The position numbers and the translations under genes were made by a program. From Candidatus Methylomirabilis sp. (GTDB lineage Bacteria > Muiribacteriota > Ozemobacteria > Ozemobacterales > Ozemobacteraceae), in the NCBI GenBank assembly GCA_020722725.1, contig DYKG01000026.1:1-49191 (forward strand): 49,191 nucleotides of DNA. Reading direction: 5' to 3'. Position 1 is the stretch's first letter. Each line of letters begins with the position of its first letter. A model generated the notes under the pieces. That model was given only the letters and a program-made list of their open reading frames with translations. It ran no database searches and had not been told where the DNA came from. Positions 41,272-49,191 of the stretch are shown piece after piece.

Positions 41272-43250
41272 CTTTTCTACTTGTAGCAACGGTTTTGATT
41301 TTTCTGGCCTGGCTGCTGCGTTTGTTGAAGCCAGAGGATGCCGGCATTTTTTCTGTGGGTTCGATGGTTCTGTCGTTTTCGGCGGGATTAGTCGGGGCTG
41401 TTCAATGCGTTTTAACTCTGACCGGCAGCTGTGAGGCCTTCTTTCGGATGCCATGGGAAATGCCTTTTGCTACGTTTGTCTTGCGCATTGATAGCCTTTC
41501 TGCCTTTTTTTTGCTGCCAATTTTCGGCATTGGGGCAATTGCGGCGGTTTTTGGCTCTGAATACATGCATAGTCCCCATGAAAAGTCGAATCTTTCAGTA
41601 TCCTGGTCTGCTTATTACCTGTTGTGGCTGAGCATGATTCTTGTGGTCCTGGCTGCAGACGGACTTTTGTTTATGCTTGCCTGGGAGATGACGGTTGTTT
41701 CTTCATTTTTTCTGGTAATTTCCGGCGATGGCAATCGGAAAATGCATGCCGGCTGGGTTTACCTGCTGGCTTCACACCTTGGCGCAGGATTTCTGCTGGT
41801 CATGTTTATCCTATTAGGCCGCGAAACTGGCTCATTTGAGTTTGCCTCTTTATCGAAAGCGGCTGATTTTTCGAATGATTTCAGAAGTCTGATTTTTCTT
41901 CTTGCGGTGATTGGCTTTGGTACCAAAGCTGGATTCATGCCGCTTCACGTTTGGCTGCCCGAAGCCCATCCAGCTGCGCCAAGCCATGTTTCGGCTCTGA
42001 TGTCCGGGGTAATGATTAAAACCGGTATCTATGGCCTGATACGCATAATTTTCAGTCTGGGCATGCCAGTCTGGTGGTGGGGTTGGTTTTTACTTCTTAT
42101 CGGGCTTTTGTCAGGAATAATCGCCATTGTTTTTGCTTTGGCCCAGCATAATCTAAAGAGATTGCTTGCCTATTCCAGCGTGGAAAATGTCGGTATTATG
42201 ACCGCCGGGCTTGGAATCGGGCTACTGGCAGTTAATTCGGGAAACCATCTGGTTGCTCTGCTTGGTTTTTCGGGGTGCTTGATGCATGTTTTGAATCATG
42301 CGGTTTTTAAGAGTCTTCTTTTTCTAGGTGCCGGGTCGGTTCTTGTTCAGACCGAAACGATTGAAATTGATAATCTTGGTGGCCTTTTTAAGAAAATGCC
42401 ATGGACTGCCGTCAGTTTTATGATTGGTTGTGTTTCTATTTGTGCGTTTCCTCCATTTAATGGATTTATCAGTGAATTCATGATTTTTATGGCTGCATTC
42501 AATGCTGTTTCAATCGCCGACTCTCTGGTAGCACCCGGAATTCTGGTAATTCTCGGCCTTTCTCTTATTGGTGGCCTGGCGGCAGCCTGTTTTGCCAAAG
42601 CTTTCAGCATCGTTTTTCTTGGCAATCCGCGCAGTTATCATGCTGTTGACGCAAAAGAATCAGGAAAAGCGATGCGCTATTCTCTGGCTTTTCTTGCCAT
42701 AAGCTGTCTCATTCTTTCAGTCTTTGCCCCGGTTTTCCTATCGATGCCTTTTGCCGTCGTTCGCTCTTATGCGCCGTTAACATCGATTGATCTCTCTGGC
42801 TTTGCCGCTGAGACAGCAAGAGTTGTCGGCATTGTTTCTCTTTGCTCTCTGGCTCTTCTGATTCTTACGGCAATTTCGGTTCTGTTTCGCCAATTTCGCC
42901 TGCGCAATCGAGAAATTGGGTCTGAAGCAACCTGGGGATGTGGTTATGATCAGCCTTCAGTTTCCATGCAATATACCGGCGCATCATTTGCTCAGCCGTT
43001 AACCGAGCTTTTTGACGGCGTTCTCGGAATTAAGCATGAGTCAAGCGGGGGAGATCAATATTTTCCAGCAAAGGCATCTTATGAAAGCCATATCAATGAT
43101 TTATTTGAAAAGATGTTGTTTATTCCGGCATTTCGCTTTATTTCAGATAGTCTGCATAAAATTGTGTGGATCCAAAGCGGAGTAGTTCAATTAAGTATTT
43201 TAATGATTGCGTTGACCTTGTTTCTACTGATGATAGTGGGATTGTTTTAA
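41268..43250 (+). CDS. Hydrogenase-4 component B-like membrane subunit (NuoL/MrpA-type)
   Basis: A 660-residue antiporter-like subunit with about 16 hydrophobic segments. Residues for ion translocation are visible: Glu 140 in LAWEM, Lys 220 in FGTKAGF, Lys 251 in GVMIKTGIYG and Lys 297 in HNLKRLLAYSSVENVG. PLHVWLPEAHPAAPSHVSAL is the family hallmark. The start is a TTG at 41268, whose TTGA overlaps the stop of the SulP remnant; GGTGG is six bases upstream. In Hyf- and Ehr-type complexes this subunit pumps protons or sodium. First gene of a six-gene operon with 1-10 base gaps or overlaps, except 20 bases before the HyfE-like gene. Confidence 0.9.
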   Translation: MTFLLVATVLIFLAWLLRLLKPEDAGIFSVGSMVLSFSAGLVGAVQCVLTLTGSCEAFFRMPWEMPFATFVLRIDSLSAFFLLPIFGIGAIAAVFGSEYMHSPHEKSNLSVSWSAYYLLWLSMILVVLAADGLLFMLAWEMTVVSSFFLVISGDGNRKMHAGWVYLLASHLGAGFLLVMFILLGRETGSFEFASLSKAADFSNDFRSLIFLLAVIGFGTKAGFMPLHVWLPEAHPAAPSHVSALMSGVMIKTGIYGLIRIIFSLGMPVWWWGWFLLLIGLLSGIIAIVFALAQHNLKRLLAYSSVENVGIMTAGLGIGLLAVNSGNHLVALLGFSGCLMHVLNHAVFKSLLFLGAGSVLVQTETIEIDNLGGLFKKMPWTAVSFMIGCVSICAFPPFNGFISEFMIFMAAFNAVSIADSLVAPGILVILGLSLIGGLAAACFAKAFSIVFLGNPRSYHAVDAKESGKAMRYSLAFLAISCLILSVFAPVFLSMPFAVVRSYAPLTSIDLSGFAAETARVVGIVSLCSLALLILTAISVLFRQFRLRNREIGSEATWGCGYDQPSVSMQYTGASFAQPLTELFDGVLGIKHESSGGDQYFPAKASYESHINDLFEKMLFIPAFRFISDSLHKIVWIQSGVVQLSILMIALTLFLLMIVGLF

Positions 43251-44152
43251 TGATTACAAATCTGTTTCACCCATTGCTTGCATTGATTTTTGCCCCGCTG
43301 ATGCGAGGCATAATTAACAAAACCAAGGCATTTTTTGCCGGCCGCCTTGGCCCGCCATTGTTGCAACCATATTATGATTTAAAAAAGCTTTTAAAAAAGG
43401 GTTGTGTTTATAGCAAAACCACCGGTTTTGTATTTGTTCTGGCACCGGTAGCCGGAGTGGCTTTATGTGTGCTTTGCCTGCTATTTTTGCCCTGCGGAAA
43501 TCTACCTGCTCTTATTTCTTTTCAGGGTGATCTGATATTTATCGTCTATTTGCTGGGAATCATGCGCTTTCTAACCGTTTTAGCAGCGATGGACACTGGC
43601 AGTGCTTTTGAAGGAATGGGTGCCAGCCGTGAAGTGGCTTTTTCAGCCCTGGCAGAGCCAACCATGCTTTTTGGTCTTGCTGCGCTTGCCAGAAAGGCCG
43701 AGAGCTTTTCTCTGACTCCGATGATGCATCGAATAACCGCCGAAGTCTGGTTGACTGACGCACCAACTCTGGCGATGGTTATAGCCGGTCTTTTGCTGGT
43801 GTTTCTCGCTGAAAATTCACGAATTCCGGTTGATGACCCGGCAACCCATCTTGAATTAACCATGATTCACGAGGTAATGATTCTGGATCATAGCGGTGTT
43901 GATCTCGGTTTTATCGAATATGCCTCAGCTTTGAAGATGTGGATTCTGGGTTCTCTGATTATTGGTCTGGCAGTTCCCATCAGGTCGGGAATCATCTGGG
44001 CAGATATTTTTTCAGTTCTTGTTGGTTTAATTGCCCTGGCAATACTTGTCGGGGTTATTGAATCAATTATGGCCAGATTTAGAATGCGACTTGTGCCGCA
44101 ACTGCTGATCGGGGCCTGTATTTTTTCAATCATTGGCTTTCTGGTTCAATAA
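43250..44152 (+). CDS. Hydrogenase-4 component C-like membrane subunit (NuoH-type)
   Basis: A 300-residue subunit that forms the junction between the soluble and membrane arms. Family marks are GRLGPPLLQPYYDLKKLLKK at 31-50, GSAFEGMGASREVAFSALAE at 117-136 and NSRIPVDDPATHLELTMIHE at 189-208 followed by VMILDHSGVDL, with the acidic residues of the E-channel. The start at 43250 overlaps the last base of the preceding stop (TAATG); an upstream frame start at 43166 lies inside the preceding gene and lacks the family opening. Eight or so spans are expected. Confidence 0.93.
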   Translation: MITNLFHPLLALIFAPLMRGIINKTKAFFAGRLGPPLLQPYYDLKKLLKKGCVYSKTTGFVFVLAPVAGVALCVLCLLFLPCGNLPALISFQGDLIFIVYLLGIMRFLTVLAAMDTGSAFEGMGASREVAFSALAEPTMLFGLAALARKAESFSLTPMMHRITAEVWLTDAPTLAMVIAGLLLVFLAENSRIPVDDPATHLELTMIHEVMILDHSGVDLGFIEYASALKMWILGSLIIGLAVPIRSGIIWADIFSVLVGLIALAILVGVIESIMARFRMRLVPQLLIGACIFSIIGFLVQ

Positions 44153-44172
44153 AAGCGAAGGGACAATAGCAA

Positions 44173-44808
44173 GTGCTGGATTTGTTAATTATTATGGTGG
44201 TTTTGACCAATCTTCGTCTGCTGGCCACAAGTCGCATCGAGTCTCTTATTTCATGGGCCGGCATTCAGGGGATGGTTCTGGGCATATTCGCCCTGCTTTC
44301 AAGATGGAAACATCTTGAACCGGATATTTTCGTGGTAGGGCTGGCGGCCTTTTCTTTTAAGGGAATTGTCATTCCGGCAATGCTGTTCCGCCTGGTCGTG
44401 GCGGTAAGGTCTAAACGTGAGGCTGATCCGTATGTTGGTTTTATTGCCTCGAACCTGATCGGTTTGTTGGCTTTTGTCGGCGCATTGTGGCTGGGTCATC
44501 GCCTGCCTATACCCGGGAATGACATGTCTAATCTGGTTCTGCCTGCAACGTTGTTTTCGATTTTCAGCGGGCTTTTTCTGATAATCAGTCGAAAGAATGC
44601 AATCAGCCAGGTAATAGGCTTTCTAACGATGGAAAACGGAACTTTCGTGCTTGGTGTCGGCACGCTTTATTATGCGCCATTTCTCGTGGAAATCGGCGCA
44701 TTGCTTGATATTCTGGTTGCGGTTCTCGTGTGGTCTGTGCTGATTCGCTATATGAATCGCGCTTTTCATGGTATCACCACCGAGCAGCTGACCAAGCTGA
44801 AAGGTTAG
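44173..44808 (+). CDS. Hydrogenase-4 component E-like membrane subunit (NuoK-type part)
   Basis: A 211-residue protein with about six hydrophobic segments. SRKNAISQVIGFLTMENGTF and FLVEIGALLDILVAVLVWSV are typical of HyfE; the Glu in MENG and the one in VEIGALLD correspond to charged residues of NuoK. The start is a GTG at 44173 with AAGGGA about 10 bases before it; no better ATG is available, since later ones would cut the first span. Lies 20 bases after the HyfC-like gene and three before the HyfF-like gene. Confidence 0.88.
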   Translation: MLDLLIIMVVLTNLRLLATSRIESLISWAGIQGMVLGIFALLSRWKHLEPDIFVVGLAAFSFKGIVIPAMLFRLVVAVRSKREADPYVGFIASNLIGLLAFVGALWLGHRLPIPGNDMSNLVLPATLFSIFSGLFLIISRKNAISQVIGFLTMENGTFVLGVGTLYYAPFLVEIGALLDILVAVLVWSVLIRYMNRAFHGITTEQLTKLKG

Positions 44809-44811
44809 TCT

Positions 44812-46329
44812 ATGACCAACGAAAGTCTTTTTGGATTCATCATTGCGGTGCCAGCCCTTTCCGGGTTGCTGGGGCGCTTTGCTGCAAATCAGACAAGAGC
44901 TCTTGGTTTTGCTTTGTCAGGCGTATTTCTTGCTGCTCTTTTTTGTCTTCGGGCAATTTATCTGGTTTTTAACGAAAACCAGATCTTTGCATACAGCGAC
45001 TGGATTTTTCTGGATCATCTTTCAGCCTGGCATCTTGTGGTGCTTATTCTGGTTTTTTGCCAAAGCACTCTTTTCGCAATTGTGTATTTCGGCGAAGAAA
45101 TGCGTGAGAAAAAGTTTTCTCTGGCTCAGGCGAGAACTTTTGCTGGTTTGTGGGGGCCGGCGTTTTCGGCCATGGCTCTGGTTCTGATTTCAAACAATCT
45201 TGGTATCATGTGGGTTGGCATGGAAGCAACGACCTTGTTGACCTCTTTCCTGATTTGCATTCCCTTGTCGAGGGATTCGCTCGAAGCAACCTGGAAATAC
45301 ATGCTGATTTGTTCAGTCGGTATCGGCTTCGCTTTTCTGGGAACCATGCTGTTGCGTCTGGCAGCAAAAGATTTGCCCCTCGACCTTAACCAGGCTTTGC
45401 TTTGGACCAATTTAATGGCTAATACGCGCTTTCTTTCGGTACCGCTGGTGAAGGCGGCGTTCATTTTTGCTCTGGTTGGCTATGGAACCAAAGCCGGCCT
45501 GGCACCAATGCACAGCTGGCTGCCGGATGCTCACAGCAAATCACCATCGCCGGTTTCGGCAATTTTTTCGGGATTTATGCTCAATGCTGCCCTGTATTGC
45601 ATAATGCGTTTTATTCCCATTACAGAAGAAGCTACTCTTCATTCTGGCTGGGCCTTGAGATTTCTCGTCGGTTTTGGCTTGTTTTCGGTTGTATTGTCGG
45701 CGGCTTTCGTTCTTTTTCAGCAAGATATTAAAAGATTTCTTGCTTACTGTTCAGTTGAGCACCTTGGCATAACGGTTCTTGGAATGGGGCTGGGCGGCTT
45801 CGGAACCTTTGCTGCGCTTTTTCATGTGCTTAATCATTCTCTGGCCAAATCTCTTGCATTTTTTTCGGCTGGAAGGCTTGGGCTGGCTTTTGGCAGCCAT
45901 AACATCGAGAAAATGAAGGGTAGTTTTAAAATCTCGCCGGTGTGGGGCACCGGCATATTTGCGGCAATTCTGGTGCTGATCGGCGTTGTTCCATTTTCTC
46001 TTTTCATAAGTGAATTTCAGGTATTAAAAGCAGCCATTGATAATCATCAGATTGCAGTTGTGATAATTTTTCTGACTGCAACCGGAATTATTTTTGCCGG
46101 TTCATTGCGCTATGCATTACCTCTTGGAATTGGCGAGCCGGCGTCTGGTATCGAGACCGTACCGGTCAAAAAGCTCGATGCTTTCATTGTGGCTTTGCCT
46201 CTGCTTATCTTGTTGATACTTGGGCTCTGGATGCCAAAAACACTTCAAGTTACATTAAGCCGCGCTGCGGCAATTGTTCAGACCGCCAAACCGATCATTC
46301 CACATTTTGGCCCGACTGGGGGAAAATGA
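44812..46329 (+). CDS. Hydrogenase-4 component F-like membrane subunit (NuoN/M-type)
   Basis: A 505-residue second antiporter-like subunit, about 14 spans. Glu 138 in WVGMEATTL, Lys 227 in YGTKAGLAPMHSWLPDAH and Lys 307 in QQDIKRFLAYCSVEH are present; in the TM8 segment FMLNAALY an Asn stands where some relatives have Lys, as in other HyfF proteins. Together with the HyfB-like subunit this gives two potential ion pathways. Its stop TGA overlaps the next start ATGATG by four bases, so translation is coupled to the large subunit. Confidence 0.92.
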   Translation: MTNESLFGFIIAVPALSGLLGRFAANQTRALGFALSGVFLAALFCLRAIYLVFNENQIFAYSDWIFLDHLSAWHLVVLILVFCQSTLFAIVYFGEEMREKKFSLAQARTFAGLWGPAFSAMALVLISNNLGIMWVGMEATTLLTSFLICIPLSRDSLEATWKYMLICSVGIGFAFLGTMLLRLAAKDLPLDLNQALLWTNLMANTRFLSVPLVKAAFIFALVGYGTKAGLAPMHSWLPDAHSKSPSPVSAIFSGFMLNAALYCIMRFIPITEEATLHSGWALRFLVGFGLFSVVLSAAFVLFQQDIKRFLAYCSVEHLGITVLGMGLGGFGTFAALFHVLNHSLAKSLAFFSAGRLGLAFGSHNIEKMKGSFKISPVWGTGIFAAILVLIGVVPFSLFISEFQVLKAAIDNHQIAVVIIFLTATGIIFAGSLRYALPLGIGEPASGIETVPVKKLDAFIVALPLLILLILGLWMPKTLQVTLSRAAAIVQTAKPIIPHFGPTGGK

Positions 46330-47810
46330 TGAGTCACGAAGTCTTTCTCGAAAATGCAAAAGCATTTAAACTGACTGCATTGCCGTGTTTGGAAATTTCC
46401 GATTTCTATAGTAATGTTTCTGATTCGCTTCGGCAGCATTGGCGCGTGTCATCATACTTTGCTCTGAATTCCTCATCGGAAAAGTTAAATAACCGATTGA
46501 TTATTGTTCTCGCCAATGAAAATGAAAAAATGCTCAAAGCATTTTCAACCGAAGTCAAAAATTCGTTTGAATCGTTGGCCTCTGAATTTCCTCAGGTAGA
46601 GTTATTTGAACGGGAAATTTACGAGAATTGCGGAATCACACCCGTTGGGCATCCCCGTTTAAACCCGGTTAGAAAGCCTTCCAACTTTCAATTTTTCAGA
46701 TTTGACGGATCGGATATTCATGAAGTCGCAGTGGGGCCCGTTCATGCCGGGGTCATTGAGCCTGGGCACTTTCGGTTTCAATGCTATGGCGAAAGGGTAT
46801 TGCACCTTCAAATTGCACTTGGTTACCAGCATCGAGGAATTGAAAAGGCTTTGATCGGCGGCCCTGATTTAAAAACCCCTTATTTGATTGAAACGCTGGC
46901 TGGTGATACCACTGTGGGCCATTCTCTTGCATATTGCCAGGCTATTGAAGGTTTGAAAAATATTAAAGTGCCGCTTCGCGCCCATGTTTTAAGAGCCATT
47001 GGGCTTGAACTCGAACGATTGGCCAACCATACCGGCGACCTCGGGGCGTTAGGCGGCGATGTCGGTTATCTGCCAACTTCGTCGTATTGCGGTAGAATCC
47101 GAGGCGACTTCCTTAATATGACCGCGCTTTTGTGCGGCAGTCGTCTTGGTCGAGGTTTTTTGCGGCCAGGTGGCAGCTTCTTTGACCTTGATACAGAAGA
47201 ACGGCGCTGCAGGTTGCAGAGCATGCTTGAAAATGCCCAAAGAGATGCCAGATCTGCTATTCAGCTTCTGTGGGATTCTCCGTCGGTAATGACCAGGTTT
47301 GAAAATACCGGCCGATTATCGAGAGAAACTTGTGTTGATCTTGGCTTGGTTGGGCCGGCTGCAAGGGCGTGCGGAGTTTTTCGGGATGTGCGGCGTGATT
47401 TTCCTACCGGAATATATGGTACCAGCCAGTTTCCAACTGAAGTAAATTCTGACGCGAAAAATGGTGATGTTGCTTCAAGGGCTCTGGTGCGCTGGCATGA
47501 AGTTCAGGAGTCGCTTGATTTTATTCAGGTTCTTCTTGAAAAAATGCCGTCTGGCCCTGTTTGTGTGAGTGAAAAAGATAATCCCTGCATTTCAGACGCC
47601 ATGATTGTTTCTCTTGTCGAAGGGTGGCGCGGCGAAATCTGTCATGTGGCAATAACCGATGAGGTTGGGCGGTTTAAATATTACAAAGTCGTCGATCCGT
47701 CTTTTCATAACTGGAATGGTTTGGAAATGGCGCTTCGAGAGCAGGAAATCTCAGATTTTCCTCTTTGTAACAAGAGCTTTAATCTCTCTTATTGCGGATT
47801 TGATTTATGA
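46326..47810 (+). CDS. Hydrogenase-4 component G-like large subunit lacking NiFe ligands (Ehr type)
   Basis: A 494-residue fusion of a NuoC-like domain (residues 1-115, with LFEREIYENCGITPVGHPRL) and a NuoD/HycE-like domain (from GPVHAGVIEPGHFRF at 137-151). In true group 4 hydrogenases the first CxxC is in RVCGICG; here the matching segment is ETLAGDTTVGHSLAYC with no CxxC. The second motif, DPCxxC near the end of HycE, is replaced by FNLSYCGFDL, so the NiFe ligands are lost at both ends. The quinone-site Tyr of NuoD (RLDY) also appears as Gly. No C-terminal cleavage extension remains. It is therefore an Ehr-type subunit; its substrate is unknown. Confidence 0.92.
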   Translation: MMSHEVFLENAKAFKLTALPCLEISDFYSNVSDSLRQHWRVSSYFALNSSSEKLNNRLIIVLANENEKMLKAFSTEVKNSFESLASEFPQVELFEREIYENCGITPVGHPRLNPVRKPSNFQFFRFDGSDIHEVAVGPVHAGVIEPGHFRFQCYGERVLHLQIALGYQHRGIEKALIGGPDLKTPYLIETLAGDTTVGHSLAYCQAIEGLKNIKVPLRAHVLRAIGLELERLANHTGDLGALGGDVGYLPTSSYCGRIRGDFLNMTALLCGSRLGRGFLRPGGSFFDLDTEERRCRLQSMLENAQRDARSAIQLLWDSPSVMTRFENTGRLSRETCVDLGLVGPAARACGVFRDVRRDFPTGIYGTSQFPTEVNSDAKNGDVASRALVRWHEVQESLDFIQVLLEKMPSGPVCVSEKDNPCISDAMIVSLVEGWRGEICHVAITDEVGRFKYYKVVDPSFHNWNGLEMALREQEISDFPLCNKSFNLSYCGFDL

Positions 47811-47820
47811 GGATGATTAA

Positions 47821-48573
47821 ATGTTGAAAATTCTTGCAGCTAGATATCATCAGGGATTCAGAACCGTGGATTTTCCAGACGGTGAGCCGGTTGTGCCCGA
47901 CCGGTTGCGTGGCTTGCCAAAAATTAATTCGAAAAACTGCGCCGGTAACTGCAACGCATGTGTCGATGTCTGCCCGACAGACGCCATAAAAATTTCCGCA
48001 GATCGAAAAATACACATTGATCTTGGCCGCTGCATATTCTGCGGTGCCTGCGCCCGGGTTTGTAAAACCGGGGCAATTTCTTTTTCAAATGACTACCGTC
48101 TTGCAGTAAGAAAACGTGAGGATCTTATTGTCGGTGATGCCGGCCTTAAGCTGGCTGCTCCGCTTGAAGATAAAATTTTTTGCGATTCTCTCCAGCTTCG
48201 TCAGGTCAGCAGCGGCGGCTGTAATGGCTGTGAAGTTGATATAAACGTGTTAACTACTGTGGTTTTTGATTTGGGCCGTTTCGGCATAAAAATTGTTGCC
48301 TCGCCCCGCCATTCTGACGGACTTCTGGTAACGGGCCCGGTTACGCAAAATATGAAATATGCCACAATTGAGACTTACAAGGCTGTTCCGACCCCGCGAA
48401 TAGTGGTTGCGATAGGAAATTGTGCCATCAGTGGCGGAATTTTTCGAGGCATGGCAGAGCAGAACAATGGTGTTAGCGAAATATTGCCGGTTGATCTTTT
48501 TGTTCCAGGCTGTCCGCCTCATCCTTTGACAATTCTCGATGGGCTGTTGCGCCTTCTGGGAAAAATTAAATAA
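47821..48573 (+). CDS. Fused ferredoxin (HyfH-like) and small subunit (HyfI/NuoB-like)
   Basis: A 250-residue protein. The N-terminal half holds two [4Fe-4S] motifs: C40-X3-C44-X2-C47-X3-C51-P and C71-X2-C74-X2-C77-X3-C81. The C-terminal half is a NuoB/HycG-like domain with SGGCNGCEVDINVL (C134, C137), IGNCAISGG (C201) and VPGCPPHPLTILDGLL (C231), so all four ligands of the proximal cluster are present. Electrons can thus reach the large subunit although its NiFe site is gone. HyfH and HyfI are separate proteins in E. coli; here they are one chain. The first cluster motif has one extra residue (CAGNC). It ends the operon. Confidence 0.93.
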   Translation: MLKILAARYHQGFRTVDFPDGEPVVPDRLRGLPKINSKNCAGNCNACVDVCPTDAIKISADRKIHIDLGRCIFCGACARVCKTGAISFSNDYRLAVRKREDLIVGDAGLKLAAPLEDKIFCDSLQLRQVSSGGCNGCEVDINVLTTVVFDLGRFGIKIVASPRHSDGLLVTGPVTQNMKYATIETYKAVPTPRIVVAIGNCAISGGIFRGMAEQNNGVSEILPVDLFVPGCPPHPLTILDGLLRLLGKIK

Positions 48574-48697
48574 TTGCCTGAAAAAAATGTCTTTCGGAAT
48601 CCATTAAAACGGCTTAAAAACTTTTTTTGCATATGGCGACGGGTTTTCGGTCGTTTCGCCATTCGAGCAGAAACCTCAGGCGAGTTAATGATTGTGT

Positions 48698-48745
48698 AAA
48701 ATGAAAAGGCCGCTCAAAAACCCTGAAAGGGGCTTTGAGACGGCC
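48698..48745 (-). terminator. Rho-independent terminator of the right-edge small gene
   Basis: Arms GGCCG-CTCAAA (48708-48718) and TTTGAG-A-CGGCC (48734-48745) with an inner CCC/GGG pair. On the minus strand the tail reads TTTTCATTTT. It lies 20 bases after the stop reached by frameshifting, so it fits that gene. Confidence 0.62.
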
Positions 48746-48764
48746 GGTGATTTGTGTGGTTTCA

Positions 48765-49045
48765 CTAAATTTTTGCTGAGAAATCAAAGCGCCAGACCGG
48801 AATTTTTTCGTAAACGTTTTTGTTCAGGCTGGATAAAAAAACTTCGACAAAAGCCCCTGATTTGAGCAGTTCTTCTCCGAGGCGGGTGGAATGTTCTTTT
48901 TTCCAGCAATTTTCCGGGCAATTTCCTCATCGAAGCAAAAAGCTGCAACGAAGCAAAACATCAGGAGCGCTGGAAAGGCCCATATCTCTTCACAAACCTG
49001 GCGCACATAAACTTGGGAGAGCTGCTTTTTGGGTTTTTCAGGCAT
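48765..49045 (-). CDS. Small membrane protein read with a -1 frameshift, about 93 residues
   Basis: The zero frame starts at ATG 49045 (MPEKPKKQLSQVYVRQV), has a hydrophobic span (IWAFPALLMFCFVAAFCF, about residues 21-38) and would end at 48824 with 73 residues. At 48902-48896 the sequence is A-AAA-AAG, positioned in the zero frame exactly like the dnaX slippery heptamer. A -1 slip there continues as EHSTRLGEELLKSGAFVEVF and ends at 48765 after NVYEKIPVWRFDFSAKI, a far more protein-like end. The result is 50 + 43 residues. It could be programmed, a decayed gene, or a sequencing error in the A6 run. Promoter and terminator flank it. Family unknown. Confidence 0.5.
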
Positions 49046-49051
49046 TGACCC

Positions 49052-49080
49052 ATTATAGACTTTGGCAATCTTTGATTCAA
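49052..49080 (-). promoter_or_regulatory. Sigma-70-type promoter of the right-edge small gene
   Basis: On the minus strand, -35 TTGAAT (49080-49075), 17 bases, perfect -10 TATAAT (49057-49052). The expected start of transcription falls on or near the ATG at 49045, so the message would be nearly leaderless, or a later start codon is used. Confidence 0.55.
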
Positions 49081-49191
49081 CCGAAAAATCTAAGATAACC
49101 CGCGAAAAACAGTTGCTTTGGTCATTGATGTCTGCTAAAGTGGACTTTCGTACATTTAGGCAGCCCTCGATAATGATTCTATGATGAGTTC

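Noticed and set aside
40136..43250. SulP plus NuoL-like protein as an inorganic carbon uptake system of the DAB kind
   Set aside because: DAB systems pair the NuoL-like protein with DabA (DUF2309), which is absent, and the SulP gene is truncated; the following genes clearly make a hydrogenase-4-like complex.
41268..48573. Functional group 4 NiFe hydrogenase
   Set aside because: The large subunit lacks both cysteine pairs that bind nickel and iron, and no cleaved C-terminal extension is present.
22930..48745. The hairpins at 22930 and 48708 as copies of one dispersed repeat
   Set aside because: They share only the outer AGACGGCC arm; loops and inner stems differ, so two independent terminators are simpler.

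Overview
The window is bacterial chromosome: genes are packed on both strands, ribosome sites of the AGGAGG type are common, and several promoters fit the sigma-70 pattern with 17-base spacers. By eye the base composition is moderate, near half GC. No rRNA or tRNA gene and no phage or plasmid core genes were seen. The gene mix (fused aspartokinase-homoserine dehydrogenase, a SrfABC-like cluster, a hydrogenase-4-like membrane complex, DUF1015, EttA, Uma2) does not fix the lineage. It would suit an uncultured Gram-negative phylum such as Riflebacteria, but that is a weak guess.

Layout. 1-600: a partial YaiI/YqxD gene and a small convergent ORF. 0.6-9.4 kb (minus strand): a six-gene operon around homologues of SrfA, SrfB and SrfC, with a protein whose C-terminus looks like the head domain of GrpE, a small membrane protein and a Sel1-repeat protein. 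9.6-10.1 kb: a small secreted Ala/Pro-rich protein with its own promoter and terminator. 10.3-16.7 kb (minus strand): unknown proteins, a wrecked CASTOR/POLLUX-type ion channel gene, then a tightly coupled THEP1-like NTPase, HAD phosphatase, pyridoxal kinase and ferredoxin. 16.8-22.9 kb: DUF1015 diverging from a thrABC threonine operon. 22.9-25.7 kb: a 44-residue gene behind a possible sigma-54 promoter, a nucleoside phosphorylase, a glycosyltransferase and an FHA protein.

25.7-28.7 kb is a gene graveyard: an ABC permease remnant, an iron-type binding protein with its middle deleted, an IS4-type transposase in pieces, the tail of an AhpC/thioredoxin-like protein and an IS630 fragment surround an intact YkgJ-type gene. 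Next to it (28.8-31.6 kb) lies a complete EcoRII/Dcm-type restriction-modification-Vsr module. Its methylase carries an N-terminal ribbon-helix-helix-like extension, and an 11-bp perfect inverted repeat sits in front of it, which suggests autoregulation. Then come a DUF2442 remnant, Uma2, and sbcC/sbcD.

37.2-38.0 kb holds remnants of a methyltransferase and of a CorC/HlyC-type protein, followed by ettA. 40.1-48.6 kb starts with a truncated, frameshifted SulP transporter that runs directly into a six-gene operon for a hydrogenase-4-related membrane complex. All electron- and ion-handling subunits are present, but the large subunit has lost the four cysteines that bind the NiFe centre, so this is better described as an Ehr-type complex than a hydrogenase. 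At the right edge a small membrane-protein gene on the minus strand is split by a -1 frame change exactly at an A-AAA-AAG slippery heptamer, with a promoter before it and a terminator after it.

Overall the window mixes intact housekeeping operons with an unusually large amount of decaying coding sequence. The most original parts are the SrfABC/GrpE-like operon, the NiFe-less complex, the self-regulating methylase and the two small genes.
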